A stretch of 64,000 nucleotides of DNA from Ornithodoros turicata. Taxonomy: Eukaryota; Arthropoda; Arachnida; Ixodida; Argasidae. Where the stretch lies: positions 26,209,482 to 26,273,481 of the forward strand of contig NC_088205.1 in the NCBI RefSeq assembly GCF_037126465.1, given 5' to 3'. Below, piece by piece: positions 1 through 10,900 of the stretch; positions within the stretch are counted from its first letter, which is position 1, and every line of letters begins with the position of its first letter. Under the pieces are notes generated by a model. That model did no database searches, was not told the origin of the DNA, and was given only the letters and a program-made list of their open reading frames with translations. The translations under genes were made by a program, and so were the position numbers.

Positions 1-507
1 TAAACAAGTCAGAAACATGAGAAGTGGAGAAGGAGCGTACGCAGAACGGTGCCTGTTTGATTGGTTGTGGTTTGAAAAGTAAATGTGGTTCTGCTTATTG
101 GTAGGGCAGTTGTGTCGTGACACATTGCCGTTGTGTTGTGGATTAACTAGTACACTGCTGTGAATTCGGACAGAGTAAGGCTAGCAGGCTTATTTTCGAC
201 ATGCTTCAGTACGGCTTCAGTACGGATTCATGCTGCGAAGGCAGTGTGCCGGCAAGTACTGTCGTCTCGCTGTCCATCTTATTAGGCTTCCTTTTAGTGT
301 ATCTTGCTGGCACTGTGCGTGTGAAAAAAGAGATTTCGGGAACAGAAAGTAGCAGGACTACACCGCTTCAACAGCGTGAACTCTAGTTGCAATAAGTGTT
401 CATTCATTTCTCATTTTTCTCGCTAAAGGGCTACCTCACCGCTAGAGACGTCAATGCAGACAACAGCAGTAAGCTATTAGCCACGCATTTCCTGATAAAA
501 GCAGTTT
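1..507. other. no recognisable gene or repeat
   Basis: Mixed-composition sequence. A 61-codon open frame at 201-386 (+) contains one hydrophobic stretch of about 20 residues that could span a membrane, but it has no family resemblance that I recognise, no visible splice context and a length expected by chance. I do not call it a gene. Confidence 0.5.
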
Positions 508-638
508 TATAGAACATATAAAACGGAAGCGTTGAACCGGTTCGATTTTTGGCGTTGCCGAACCGGAAATGAACCGGAACGAAATCAAAACAACGCGAAC
601 CCGAACCGAACCCGTATTTTTTGCGGTTCGACACCCTG
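508..638 (-). mobile_element. single hAT-like transposon terminus
   Basis: Read on the minus strand from 638 the sequence starts CAGGGTGTCGAACCG and continues with repeated GGTTCGG/GAACCGG blocks. A CAGGG-type terminus followed by short subterminal repeats is the layout of hAT-superfamily ends. I found no matching left terminus and no 8-bp duplication, so it is either a truncated element or a chance resemblance. There is no coding capacity. Confidence 0.4.
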
Positions 639-949
639 ATTCAAAACGCTTTATTACCTCGCAGGAACAATGCTTTTCAAAATTACTGTCTGATAGCCTT
701 CCCCGTTTTCCTTTTTTAAACACATTACCCCAATACTGAGCAGGCGCTCTAGAGATCTGAACGAATGCTCTACAGAAACGACAGAATTTACTGTTGTTTT
801 TCTCCTTCTCTCTCGTTACGACTTTGTATCTATCGGTCTTCTATCCTGGATGATAGGGGTCTCAATGGTTTACCCGCACACATTTCAGGACAACATATCG
901 CCTCATGCATGCTCCCAAACCTGCCCCTTCCTTTGTGCCAGCAATGTGG
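639..949. other. no recognisable feature
   Basis: Short open frames only; none resembles a known protein. The right end may already contain degraded upstream sequence of the retrotransposon remnant that follows. Confidence 0.4.
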
Positions 950-999
950 ACCTTAGAACGGCCTCGTAATCACGCTAGTATTCCGGACCTTCCCCGAAA

Positions 1000-1480
1000 A
1001 CAGGCAATCAGCCCTGTGGTAGCCCAACTCGCTTGGCCCACCTCACCTCTACTCATCCTCGTTGCCGACAAATCTTCACCGATGCCTCCGTAATGCCTGA
1101 CACATCGGGCGCGGCCTTTTACATCACCGATACAGACTATGACCGGACCTACGAATTGTCCTATTCCATGTCCACCGAGGCTGAACTCTTCTGCATCCCA
1201 CCCTGGAATATATTTCTGACTTGCCACCTGGGAAATGGGTGGTCCTAACCAAGAGCAAGGCGTCCCTCCTCCGCTTGATATCGTCCCGCACCAACCTCAT
1301 ACAGGATATTCCCAGCCTGATCATGCAGACGTACAATAGGCTCCGCGCCAACGGTCATGTTTTGTCCCTCCAACGGGTATCCGGTCACGAGGGCCGGACC
1401 GGTAACACACGCGCAGACGCGGCTGCAAGACGAGCTGAGCAGAGCCTGGAACTGAGCTGCTACTCCTGCCACTGCACGTC
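1000..1480 (+). pseudogene. RNase H domain of a non-LTR retrotransposon, broken
   Basis: Two overlapping forward frames together give an RNase H fold of the type found at the C-terminus of I/Jockey-R1-like LINE ORF2 proteins. The first frame (about 1033-1190) has FTDASV and STEAEL, which carry the first catalytic aspartate and the catalytic glutamate. The second frame (from about 1215) carries VSGHEGRTGNTRADAAARRA, the conserved last motif with its aspartate. A frameshift near 1195-1215 separates them. The usual TDS motif carrying the second catalytic aspartate reads LTKSKA, so that residue is lysine. RNase H would degrade the RNA of RNA-DNA hybrids during target-primed reverse transcription. 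With a frameshift and a lost catalytic residue this copy is dead. It appears to share an origin with the C-terminal domain at 2377-2739. Confidence 0.8.
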
Positions 1481-1522
1481 TGCCCCTTACACTTTTGGCT
1501 TACCATTTATCTTGTGGCGACC

Positions 1523-1658
1523 CGTGGAAGACGATGAAGAGGTGTCTCTGCTGGCACGCGCCACTGCACCTGCCAGCCATTTCTACCCGCACCGTCATAT
1601 AGCGTGAGGCCACGCACATCTGCCCGCTGGGACATTCTATCATCGCCGGTCAGGACTC
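1523..1658 (+). repeat. direct duplication, copy 1
   Basis: About 136 bp, beginning CGTGGAAGACGATGAAGAGG and ending near CGGTCAGGACTC, recurs at 2145-2278 with roughly 10 percent difference. It lies within the retrotransposon remnant between the RNase H and C-terminal zinc-binding regions. Confidence 0.85.
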
Positions 1659-2144
1659 TTGTACAGGGACACTACCCCCACTACATTTGGTGACCCGAAC
1701 AATGAACGTACCATGTTCAGCGTAATTCGGTCCTTTTACCATTCCAAATTTGGCAAACTTCCCGCACTACCACATTCGAAGCCATCGCTGAGGGTCCGGT
1801 GCACCGAGTAACCGCTAGGCGACGACGTCACCCCGGCTCACTCAACGAACTTCATCGCAACGCCCGGCCTCAGCACCATGATTCTTCCCAGCTCACCCAT
1901 CTACTCAGCTCACGTCGCCATGGTCTGGCACTCTGCGTCACGTCGCCACACGCTTAGTGATGGCACTCCTAGGGAGTAGACACCAGCGGCATCTTCCCGA
2001 GCATCACGCTCATGCACCGGTCGCGGTACGCTGCTGTCGACCGCACCACCTGCATCTTTTCCCCTTGCGGTCCAAGAACCCTGCCCGCCTCACCTTCCCA
2101 CTAGGCTTCCACAGAAGATACTGGCAGCTCCTCCAGACGCGGCG

Positions 2145-2278
2145 CGTGGAAGACGATGAAGAGGTGCCTCTGCTGACGCGCGCCATTGCGCCTGCCAGCC
2201 AGTTCTACCCGCACCGTCCTAGCGTGAGGCCACGCCCATCTGCCCGCTGGGACATTCCATTATCGCCGGTCAGGACTC
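2145..2278 (+). repeat. direct duplication, copy 2
   Basis: Second copy of the block at 1523-1658, about 622 bp downstream in the same orientation. Either the retrotransposon carries an internal duplication or two truncated copies of one element are joined here. The intervening sequence (1659-2144) has no frame that I recognise. Confidence 0.85.
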
Positions 2279-2376
2279 GTGTGGAGGAAGACCATAGCCC
2301 TCTACAATCTATTCGCCGCCGGTGTTCTGGCCGTGCCTAAGCATTTAGATCTGAGGCCGCCGACAACAGCAGTCAC

Positions 2377-2739
2377 ATGCAGTCCATTGACCTCTCGGTT
2401 GCCTTCACTGCGTATCGCTGCAGTCGTCTGGAGGAATCACTGCTGCACCGCCTTTGTCTGAACGTTGCCCGCACCCCATTGCTTCTTTACAAAATGGGCC
2501 AATCCCGCTCACCCTTGTGTTCCAGCTGTGGCGAGGTGGCCGACATCCCGCATTATCTTCCGCACTGCCAGCAGCACATTCCACAACGGGAAGCCCTCCG
2601 TCACCGTCTAATGCAGCTTGGGTGCAACACAATGTCCATGGCCACCCTCCTTGGTCCCGTCCCTCAGCCTACCCAGTGGGCCGTCACCATAGCCCTGCTC
2701 CACTTCCTTAAAGACTCGGGCCTTGCGTCTGTCTTATGA
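2377..2739 (+). pseudogene. C-terminal zinc-binding domain of a non-LTR retrotransposon ORF2
   Basis: An open frame of 120 residues matches the end of I/R1/Jockey-type ORF2 proteins. It has a helical LEESLLHRLCLNVARTP segment, then GQSRSPLCSSCGEVADIPHY with the cysteine pair, then HCQQH completing the Cys/His knuckle, and ends with a short hydrophobic tail (LLHFLKDSGLASVL) at a natural stop. In complete elements this domain follows RNase H. The same ending style is seen in the reverse-strand remnant at 44820-45330. The reverse transcriptase domain itself is absent, so this is a 5'-truncated, inactive copy. Confidence 0.8.
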
Positions 2740-2940
2740 CTGGGCCTTCTTGTGCGATGCCGTGCTTGTGTTGCACTAACTGTTTTCTTCTCTTTTTTTC
2801 TGACTTTTCCCCTTTTCCTTTTGTTTATTTTGAGTTTCTTTCTCTTTTGGAATAGCAAGCCGGCATTAGCCTGGCTGACATTTCCATTTTTTTCTTTTTA
2901 TTCTGTTAAACATATCCACCCCCAAACCTGAGACGCTACA
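2740..2940 (+). mobile_element. 3' untranslated tail of the retrotransposon at 1000-2739
   Basis: Pyrimidine-rich stretch, then GGAATAGCAAGCC, a GGCTGACATTTCC motif and a final TTAAACATATCCACCCCC. Two other loci, 29620-29790 and 49553-49690, share this arrangement (GAATAGCA or a variant, GGCTGACCTTTCC, AATAAACATATCCC). That identifies a family-specific 3' end. From memory it resembles common LINE tails of ticks. Confidence 0.75.
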
Positions 2941-3952
2941 CGCTACCCCTTCCCAGGGGGACGTGGATGTCCCGAACGTCTCGGACGCTAAAAGCATATG
3001 TGCAGTACAAAGCGCATTGCCGAGACAACAACTCGACCTTCGTCCCACGCACAGAGGTATCCTCAAGGTAATTTGGAACATGTGTTGACGTTATAGAAAA
3101 AGTATTATGTTAGTAGTAGTATGTGGTTATGTATGATTATTAAATACTGACCTTTGAAAGTATTTCCAAGATACCATGTTTCTCGCAACAGACTCAACAG
3201 ACGCAACAACAACAAGTGATGAAGTCTTGCAAATTGATTATGATGAATGAGGAAATTCGCTGGTTACTGTACTGTAGTATGTTTAGAGGAACTGCAAGGA
3301 GAGATCTAAACTGCGCTGTCTCGCAGTGCCACACTTTTTTGGTGTTCAATACCTTGCGAACGCTCGATCGCACCGGAATAGGACTTATATTCAGGAGATA
3401 AATCACCGCATCATCGACATATGATTACTCCAAAAGTGAAAGAGCCGTTCTACAGCCCTTAGAACTATAAGATATTAGCTAAGGTAAAGTATATTTTATC
3501 CATGTAAGCTATAGTGAACATACAACACCTTTTGTGTTTGTAGTAGTTGCAAGATTCTTTGCATGATGTTTGGTTAGCGTTCCGTAACATAATTTGTAAA
3601 AACCTGGCAGCACGAAATTTAGTCCGTTAATCCAAACTGAGTTACATCTCCGGAAAAATTATACTGCAGCGCCAACTGGTGCCACCTCCATAATTTCGGA
3701 GTCTGCGCACTACTTGTCGCGGCGTCGGGCGATGCGGCAAGCCATTGCAGCCAGTAGGAACAATCGTAGCGCGAGATGGGTTGGACATGACTATAGAATC
3801 CCATACTGAGCATTAATGGGCTGCGTTGGTACGATTCATATGGCCACAACAACTTTTTGGTCAAAGTACAAAACTGTCAGCAATGTTAAAAATGGATAAA
3901 AGATATAAAAGACTCTGGGAAACAACACGGAGACACACTAGACACAAGACAC
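2941..3952. other. no recognisable feature
   Basis: No gene, tRNA or dispersed repeat was recognised. Only short open frames occur on either strand. Confidence 0.4.
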
Positions 3953-4001
3953 ACACTGGACAGCGCACCGGGCGTCGCTTCTGCGTGGTGCTGTCCAGTG
4001 T
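3953..4001. repeat. short inverted repeat (hairpin)
   Basis: Arms ACACTGGACAGC and GCTGTCCAGTGT enclose about 25 bases. It could be a miniature fold-back remnant, like the longer hairpins at 54558-54691 and 62684-62747. Confidence 0.6.
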
Positions 4002-4973
4002 CTCATAGCGCTTTTACACCAACAGGCCCAACGAGATGTTTTGATCAGGATGTTGTTTATTACTCAGGTAAATACTGCAAGGCAGACATAACTACATTAA
4101 GACACTTACTATAGGATAAACCTAGGGGAACCAGTAAGCATGGACGACCACGCGACCGTTCCTCAGAGAAATATAACGGGTAGACCAGCGGCGCAAGAAC
4201 TCTACTTCACCCAGCACCATCACCTTTGCCTCTAAGTGCTCCACAATATACTTGTGTAACGACCAGATAAGAGGGAACATCACACGTATGCTGCGACTCT
4301 GGGCGAAGGCCCTGTACCTGTTGCGCCGCAACACAAAGCGGGCAAGATGTTTTATGTGTCAGCAACGTTTCTATGTCCTCAGCGGATGCGCTTTAGTTCA
4401 ACCGGCGTTACTGGGCATGAGCATCAGTTACGAAGCTGCAATTTCCCACTGTTTCATAAATTGTAAATTATTTTATAATAATGAAAATTAGTTTGAATCC
4501 AAGAATATTGTACAACATAATCCACTCCAGAAGGGATACCGTTTGCTATTGTTTATAATGTTACAGCGCGTATTCCTTCGATCAAGCAGGTAATGGGTAT
4601 GATACGAAGAAATTAAATCAATACGAGTCGCATAGATTACCGTGTGGTGGGCTGGTAACAACACATGCTACATGATCATCCCCTCGAATATTTTTCTCTG
4701 ACAGGATGACAGGAGCCCCAGAAAGAAACGATGCCTGCGGCTTTCAAATCTTGTAGGATACCGAGCAGCGTGTATTAAGGATGCGGTGGACATACTGACT
4801 TGTAACAATTGTGTCAATAATCCTTTGGCGTCCTCATTTCAAGGACAGAGGTGAAGGATGACCCGACCCAAATAAAACTGCGACAGAGTGTTTAGCTGAA
4901 ATTTGCAGAGAATAGAAGAAGGAGCACCATACGCAGAGTTCCCTTAAATTTCTCGATATGTGATAATAGAGAT
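4002..4973. other. no recognisable feature
   Basis: AT-rich unique-looking sequence without a supportable coding region. Confidence 0.4.
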
Positions 4974-5132
4974 TTTTAGTGCATCGTCCGCTATCGCCGT
5001 ACGTCCGCTATCGCTTCGCGTATGTCGCGTACGTGCTCACTGCGCGAAGCCTTTTTATGTTTTGCGCATACGCAGAACTACCAACGCTACTCCTTATGTA
5101 CACAATGGCGATAGTGCACCAAGCACTAAAAC
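4974..5132. mobile_element. degenerate fold-back MITE, family F (copy 2)
   Basis: Starts TTTTAGTGCATCGTCCGC and ends GCACTAAAAC. The right arm (GCGCATACGCAGAACTACCA onwards) resembles the right arm of the well-preserved palindrome at 55698-55846 (GCGCGTGCGCAGAACCACCA). The arms have diverged, so this is an older copy. Confidence 0.6.
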
Positions 5133-5282
5133 TTATTGACACTCTTAGAAAAAAGGGTGGAGCATTTACACCTTTTAGGCGGTGATAGTTGCCGCATATG
5201 TTGTGCCTAAAAGGTTGCAAAGTTATACCTACTACCTACGAATGATAGGGTGTGAACAAGCGATTAAGCAATCGCTCGCACG

Positions 5283-5444
5283 CGTTACGAGCTAACGAGG
5301 GGCGGAGCACTCGTCGAGAAGAGCACGTGATAGAACACGTGCGCGGCTCTCTTCGCGCGTTACGTGAAGGGCGTGGTATACGTCACGCGAAATGTGTCAC
5401 GTGTCCATCATTTTGAATGTCCTACCACTCGTTAGCTCGTAACG
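5283..5444 (+). mobile_element. MITE family E, copy 1
   Basis: Terminal inverted repeats read CGTTACGAGCTAACGAG on the left and the complement CTCGTTAGCTCGTAACG on the right. Inside are GTCGAGAAGAGCACGTG and CTTCGCGCGTTACGTGAAGG. A second copy lies inverted at 24110-24276. There is no coding capacity. Confidence 0.8.
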
Positions 5445-5671
5445 ACCGTAACGACTATGAAACGATTGAAGCCCTGATTCGGTGAGCGAGGGCGGCGTAC
5501 GCATTTTTGTAGCAATTTGGATATTTGATAATTGCTTTTACCACCCTTTCACACCCTTTCTCAGACGCTATGTTGACCTAGGTGGTAACCATAGAAATTA
5601 ACCACATTTTCACGCCCCTTTTTCTTAGAATGAATTATAAACTGCTTTTGTGACGTTGACGTTTTGCTGTG

Positions 5672-5920
5672 CACTCTTAAAAATGAACTTCACCGCATAG
5701 CACGCTCCTAGCCAACCATAATCTCGAGTGATATCGTTATCTGCCCTGATTTGTTGAAAACGGGAGGCGTACGCCTTTTTTGTGACACTTATGCTGTTCA
5801 TAATTGTCACAAAAAAGGCCTACGCCTCCCGTTTTCAACAAATCAGGGCAGATAACGATATTATTCGAGATTATGGTTGGCTAGGAGCGTGCTATGCGGT
5901 GAAGTTCATTTTTAAGAGTG
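5672..5920. mobile_element. fold-back MITE, arm type A (A1)
   Basis: A 249-bp near-perfect palindrome with termini CACTCTTAAAAATGAACTTC and the complement. Each arm carries the 10-bp palindrome GGCGTACGCC or a one-base variant. It is flanked by TG on both sides, a likely 2-bp target duplication. It cannot encode a transposase and must be mobilised in trans. The superfamily has about twenty members in this window. Confidence 0.9.
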
Positions 5921-6590
5921 TGGCTATGCGGCGATGAAGTGCTGCATGCCACAATTTTTTGAAAATTAGATATTTTATCTACTCCGATAACAACTTCGAC
6001 AACTGGTTCATTTTGGTGAAGTTCTTGGGAGCTACCGGTTCATTCCAGACGCTTCGAGTTTGTGGTTTCTGTTACTACATGGCCTCTTCTTCTTTTCTTA
6101 CATTTTTTTTTAAAGTTTCTCTCTCCTCTTTCTTTTTCCTCTTACTGCGTAGCTATCGCTGGGAACAATTCACTAAAGGGACTCTGGTTGCAGTTGCATC
6201 ATGAGTCTTGTCGGCTGGGCTGAAGTGCACATGCAGTTTTCGGCAACCATTGTGCATGTATGTCTGGAGGTGAGCGCGGTAAGATCGACAGCATCCGATT
6301 TCGGAATCCTCAAGACACCCGCGCATGTATAAGATCTGCGACCGCAACTGTAACCGCGCTATCTGACATATGGGTGTATCCGCGTCCGCATCCGTGCGGA
6401 CATTGAATATATTGTCACATCCGCGGTCACTGTATCTGTGGTAGAAATCAGCACGACAAAAATATTATGTTACAAATGTTTGCACTTGTCAGCATGCAAA
6501 CTATACTGAGGCGCATTACGTCATCCGCTATTGTCCAATAAGAGGCAGTTGAAAGTCAAGGGACCGTTCGCGATGTGCTGCTGTGCTGTG
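5921..6590. other. no gene; CCGC-rich tract near 6370-6430
   Basis: At about 6370-6430 repeated ATCCGCGTCCGCATCC motifs appear, reminiscent of the subterminal repeats of some hAT elements, but no terminus pair was found. The rest is unremarkable. Confidence 0.35.
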
Positions 6591-6706
6591 ATTTCGGCGC
6601 ACGTTAAAAAGGCCCGGGTAGGCAAATGGAATCCACAAACCGAACACTGTGACATTGCTCATGATCACAGTTGTCTCGCGGTCGTAAAACCACAAAATTA
6701 CACTTT
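6591..6706 (+). mobile_element. SINE-3 3' module, copy 1
   Basis: Shares ATTTCGGCGCACGTTAAA, CCACAAACC, GACCACTGTG-like, GCTCATGAT and GTTGTCTCGCG blocks with 57571-57683, and its end recurs inverted at 26126-26192 and 27884-27935. The layout resembles the 3' half of a widely dispersed tick SINE or LINE tail known to me by sight. It ends in an A/T-rich tail. The head with polymerase III boxes is not recognisable. Confidence 0.7.
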
Positions 6707-7927
6707 TCATATGTAAGGGTGTAGTGGACGAGGAAGAGGGGAGAGCCTCGAGTGTAGGAGACTGAGAGAGCTGGAATAAAGATTCTGTTCTTGAGTCTTA
6801 CATCATATATCTGTGTTTTCACATATGTGTGATGGGATGTGATAGAGTAGTAATAAGACATACACACACACACACACACACGCACACACAAAAAAGAAAA
6901 GACATTTGTCGGGCAAGAAGCCGCTGTATAGGACGCCAAAAGAGAGCAACAAAAAGTCAATATTACAGGGGGTGGGGGATGCAGATTTGCCACTTGTCCC
7001 ACGGTGGCAAAAAACAGACGCCGGCCCTGCCTAAAAGTCACCATTGACTGTGAAAATGAAGGATGGACACTTCTAAACACAGGCCCAAATTTAAATCGAA
7101 CGTGCACGTCGTGCGATGTTCCCGTCCATAGCAGTGCGCTCTGATCATTCTTTCGAGGTGCTCAAACGCAATAACGAGTTCTGCCTCCGGCTTACGTTAA
7201 AAAGTCCTCCGTTAATAGACACCCATTACTGCAGACGACAATCACATTGTGCTATGTAAATCAACGACACAAGTGCGACGACGCACATAACGCCTTGTCG
7301 TGCATCATTTGAAGCAATTATGCTTCTTTTCTTGGGCAATTATTTTTCTTCCGCCCAGAAGGGCGTGAAAAGGACCGTTTTGGCTGTTCCAGCAAGGCCA
7401 ACCTCTTTGGGTCGTAACATACGTACCTCGTAGGAAAGAGAGGGGGGGGCGAATCCCCCCTTTACCCGGAGGAACGTACACCGTAAAACGAGTGTGATGA
7501 TCAGCACCTATACATGAAGAACAAAAAGAGGACCCCGTCTTCAATTAACCTGGACGATTTTTCAACCGCCGTCGTCGTCGCCGGTCGAGAGGTCCTGAGG
7601 GCTTTCTGCTCAATCAGGCCCTCCCAGGCAGAGCAAAACAAGTAAGAAAAAGAAAACTTACCACCCGGATATAGAGCGGCGTGAGAACCGCGACAGGTTC
7701 TTCCCAAACTGTGCTGCTGTCCCTTTCAAGTCGGCGCCGATCGAGTTGGCGACGGAGGAGATATAGGGCCGGCATCGACTGTTCGCTTGGCCCGCTGTGG
7801 GACAGCACATTGTCCAGGATAGATCGGTGTTTACAGTGTCCATTTACAGTGTCCAGCAAATGTGTGTGTGTGTGGGCGGGGGGGGGGGATATGCTCGTAT
7901 TTCGACTGTCGCGAAAAATAGAGCGCG
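6707..7927. other. no gene; microsatellites
   Basis: Contains a (CA)n run at 6860-6890, a G7/C6 hairpin at about 7442-7461, and a (GT)n run followed by a G tract at 7860-7887 just before the satellite array. No supportable coding region. Confidence 0.5.
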
Positions 7928-10900
7928 TCCTGATACCAAAGGCATTATTCATTTCAACGTGCGAGACATGACGGGACAGTCTCGTGGGTACACGCGTAAT
8001 GGAACAGCTGAGAGCACAGCCGCAGTGTCATCGCCGTGCCTTTCAGGAAGGTACCGCGAAGCCGCACATCTATGGTTGTACAGTAAAGTATAGTACGTGT
8101 TCGAAAGTCAGCCATCGCCACTGGAGCACATGTAAAGTTTATGGAAATACAGAAAAGTTGTCCTGATACCAAAGTCATTAATAATTTCAACGTGCGAGAC
8201 ATGACGGGACAGTCTCGTGGACACACGCGTAATGGAACAGCTGAGAGCCCGGCCGCAGTGTCGTCGCCGTGCCTTTCAGGAAGGTATATATATACCGCGA
8301 AGCCGCACCTCTATGGTTGTACAGTAAAGAAGTACGTGTTCGAAAGTCAGCCATCGCCACTGAAGTACATGTAAAGTTTATGGAAATACAGAAAAGTTGT
8401 CCTGATACCAAAGTCATTAATAATTTCAACGTGCGAGACATGACGGGACAGTCTCGTGGACACACGCGTAATAGAACAGCTGAGAGCCCGGCCGCAGTGT
8501 CGTCGCCGTGCCTTTCAGGAAGGTATATATATACCGCGAAGCCGCACCTCTATGGTTGTACAGTAAAGAAGTACGTGTTCGAAAGTCAGCCATCGCCACT
8601 GAAGTACATGTAAAGTTTATGGAAATACAGAAAAGTTGTCCTGATACCAAAGTCATTAATAATTTCAACGTGCGAGACATGACGGGACAGTCTCGTGGAC
8701 ACACGCGTAATAGAACAGCTGAGAGCCCGGCCGCAGTGTCGTCGCCGTGCCTTTCAGGAAGGTATATATATACCGCGAAGCCGCACCTCTATGGTTGTAC
8801 AGTAAAGAAGTACGTGTTCGAAAGTCAGCCATCGCCACTGAAGTACATGTAAAGTTTATGGAAATACAGAAAAGTTGTCCTGATACCAAAGTCATTAATA
8901 ATTTCAACGTGCGAGACATGACGGGACAGTCTCGTGGACACACGCGTAATAGAACAGCTGAGAGCCCGGCCGCAGTGTCGTCGCCGTGCCTTTCAGGAAG
9001 GTATATATATACCGCGAAGCCGCACCTCTATGGTTGTACAGTAAAGAAGTACGTGTTCGAAAGTCAGCCATCGCCACTGAAGTACATGTAAAGTTTATGG
9101 AAATACAGAAAAGTTGTCCTGATACCAAAGTCATTAATAATTTCAACGTGCGAGACATGACGGGACAGTCTCGTGGACACACGCGTAATAGAACAGCTGA
9201 GAGCCCGGCCGCAGTGTCGTCGCCGTGCCTTTCAGGAAGGTATATATATACCGCGAAGCCGCACCTCTATGGTTGTACAGTAAAGAAGTACGTGTTCGAA
9301 AGTCAGCCATCGCCACTGAAGTACATGTAAAGTTTATGGAAATACAGAAAAGTTGTCCTGATACCAAAGTCATTAATAATTTCAACGTGCGAGACATGAC
9401 GGGACAGTCTCGTGGACACACGCGTAATAGAACAGCTGAGAGCCCGGCCGCAGTGTCGTCGCCGTGCCTTTCAGGAAGGTATATATATACCGCGAAGCCG
9501 CACCTCTATGGTTGTACAGTAAAGAAGTACGTGTTCGAAAGTCAGCCATCGCCACTGAAGTACATGTAAAGTTTATGGAAATACAGAAAAGTTGTCCTGA
9601 TACCAAAGTCATTAATAATTTCAACGTGCGAGACATGACGGGACAGTCTCGTGGACACACGCGTAATAGAACAGCTGAGAGCCCGGCCGCAGTGTCGTCG
9701 CCGTGCCTTTCAGGAAGGTATATATATACCGCGAAGCCGCACCTCTATGGTTGTACAGTAAAGAAGTACGTGTTCGAAAGTCAGCCATCGCCACTGAAGT
9801 ACATGTAAAGTTTATGGAAATACAGAAAAGTTGTCCTGATACCAAAGTCATTAATAATTTCAACGTGCGAGACATGACGGGACAGTCTCGTGGACACACG
9901 CGTAATAGAACAGCTGAGAGCCCGGCCGCAGTGTCGTCGCCGTGCCTTTCAGGAAGGTATATATATACCGCGAAGCCGCACCTCTATGGTTGTACAGTAA
10001 AGAAGTACGTGTTCGAAAGTCAGCCATCGCCACTGAAGTACATGTAAAGTTTATGGAAATACAGAAAAGTTGTCCTGATACCAAAGTCATTAATAATTTC
10101 AACGTGCGAGACATGACGGGACAGTCTCGTGGACACACGCGTAATAGAACAGCTGAGAGCCCGGCCGCAGTGTCGTCGCCGTGCCTTTCAGGAAGGTATA
10201 TATATACCGCGAAGCCGCACCTCTATGGTTGTACAGTAAAGAAGTACGTGTTCGAAAGTCAGCCATCGCCACTGAAGTACATGTAAAGTTTATGGAAATA
10301 CAGAAAAGTTGTCCTGATACCAAAGTCATTAATAATTTCAACGTGCGAGACATGACGGGACAGTCTCGTGGACACACGCGTAATAGAACAGCTGAGAGCC
10401 CGGCCGCAGTGTCGTCGCCGTGCCTTTCAGGAAGGTATATATATACCGCGAAGCCGCACCTCTATGGTTGTACAGTAAAGAAGTACGTGTTCGAAAGTCA
10501 GCCATCGCCACTGAAGTACATGTAAAGTTTATGGAAATACAGAAAAGTTGTCCTGATACCAAAGTCATTAATAATTTCAACGTGCGAGACATGACGGGAC
10601 AGTCTCGTGGACACACGCGTAATAGAACAGCTGAGAGCCCGGCCGCAGTGTCGTCGCCGTGCCTTTCAGGAAGGTATATATATACCGCGAAGCCGCACCT
10701 CTATGGTTGTACAGTAAAGAAGTACGTGTTCGAAAGTCAGCCATCGCCACTGAAGTACATGTAAAGTTTATGGAAATACAGAAAAGTTGTCCTGATACCA
10801 AAGTCATTAATAATTTCAACGTGCGAGACATGACGGGACAGTCTCGTGGACACACGCGTAATAGAACAGCTGAGAGCCCGGCCGCAGTGTCGTCGCCGTG

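Noticed and set aside
201..386. 61-codon frame with a hydrophobic segment
   Set aside because: Length expected by chance, no homology recognised, no gene context.
6604..7107. 167-codon minus-strand frame
   Set aside because: It crosses a SINE-3 module and a (CA)n microsatellite, giving a run of Val/Cys; not a gene.
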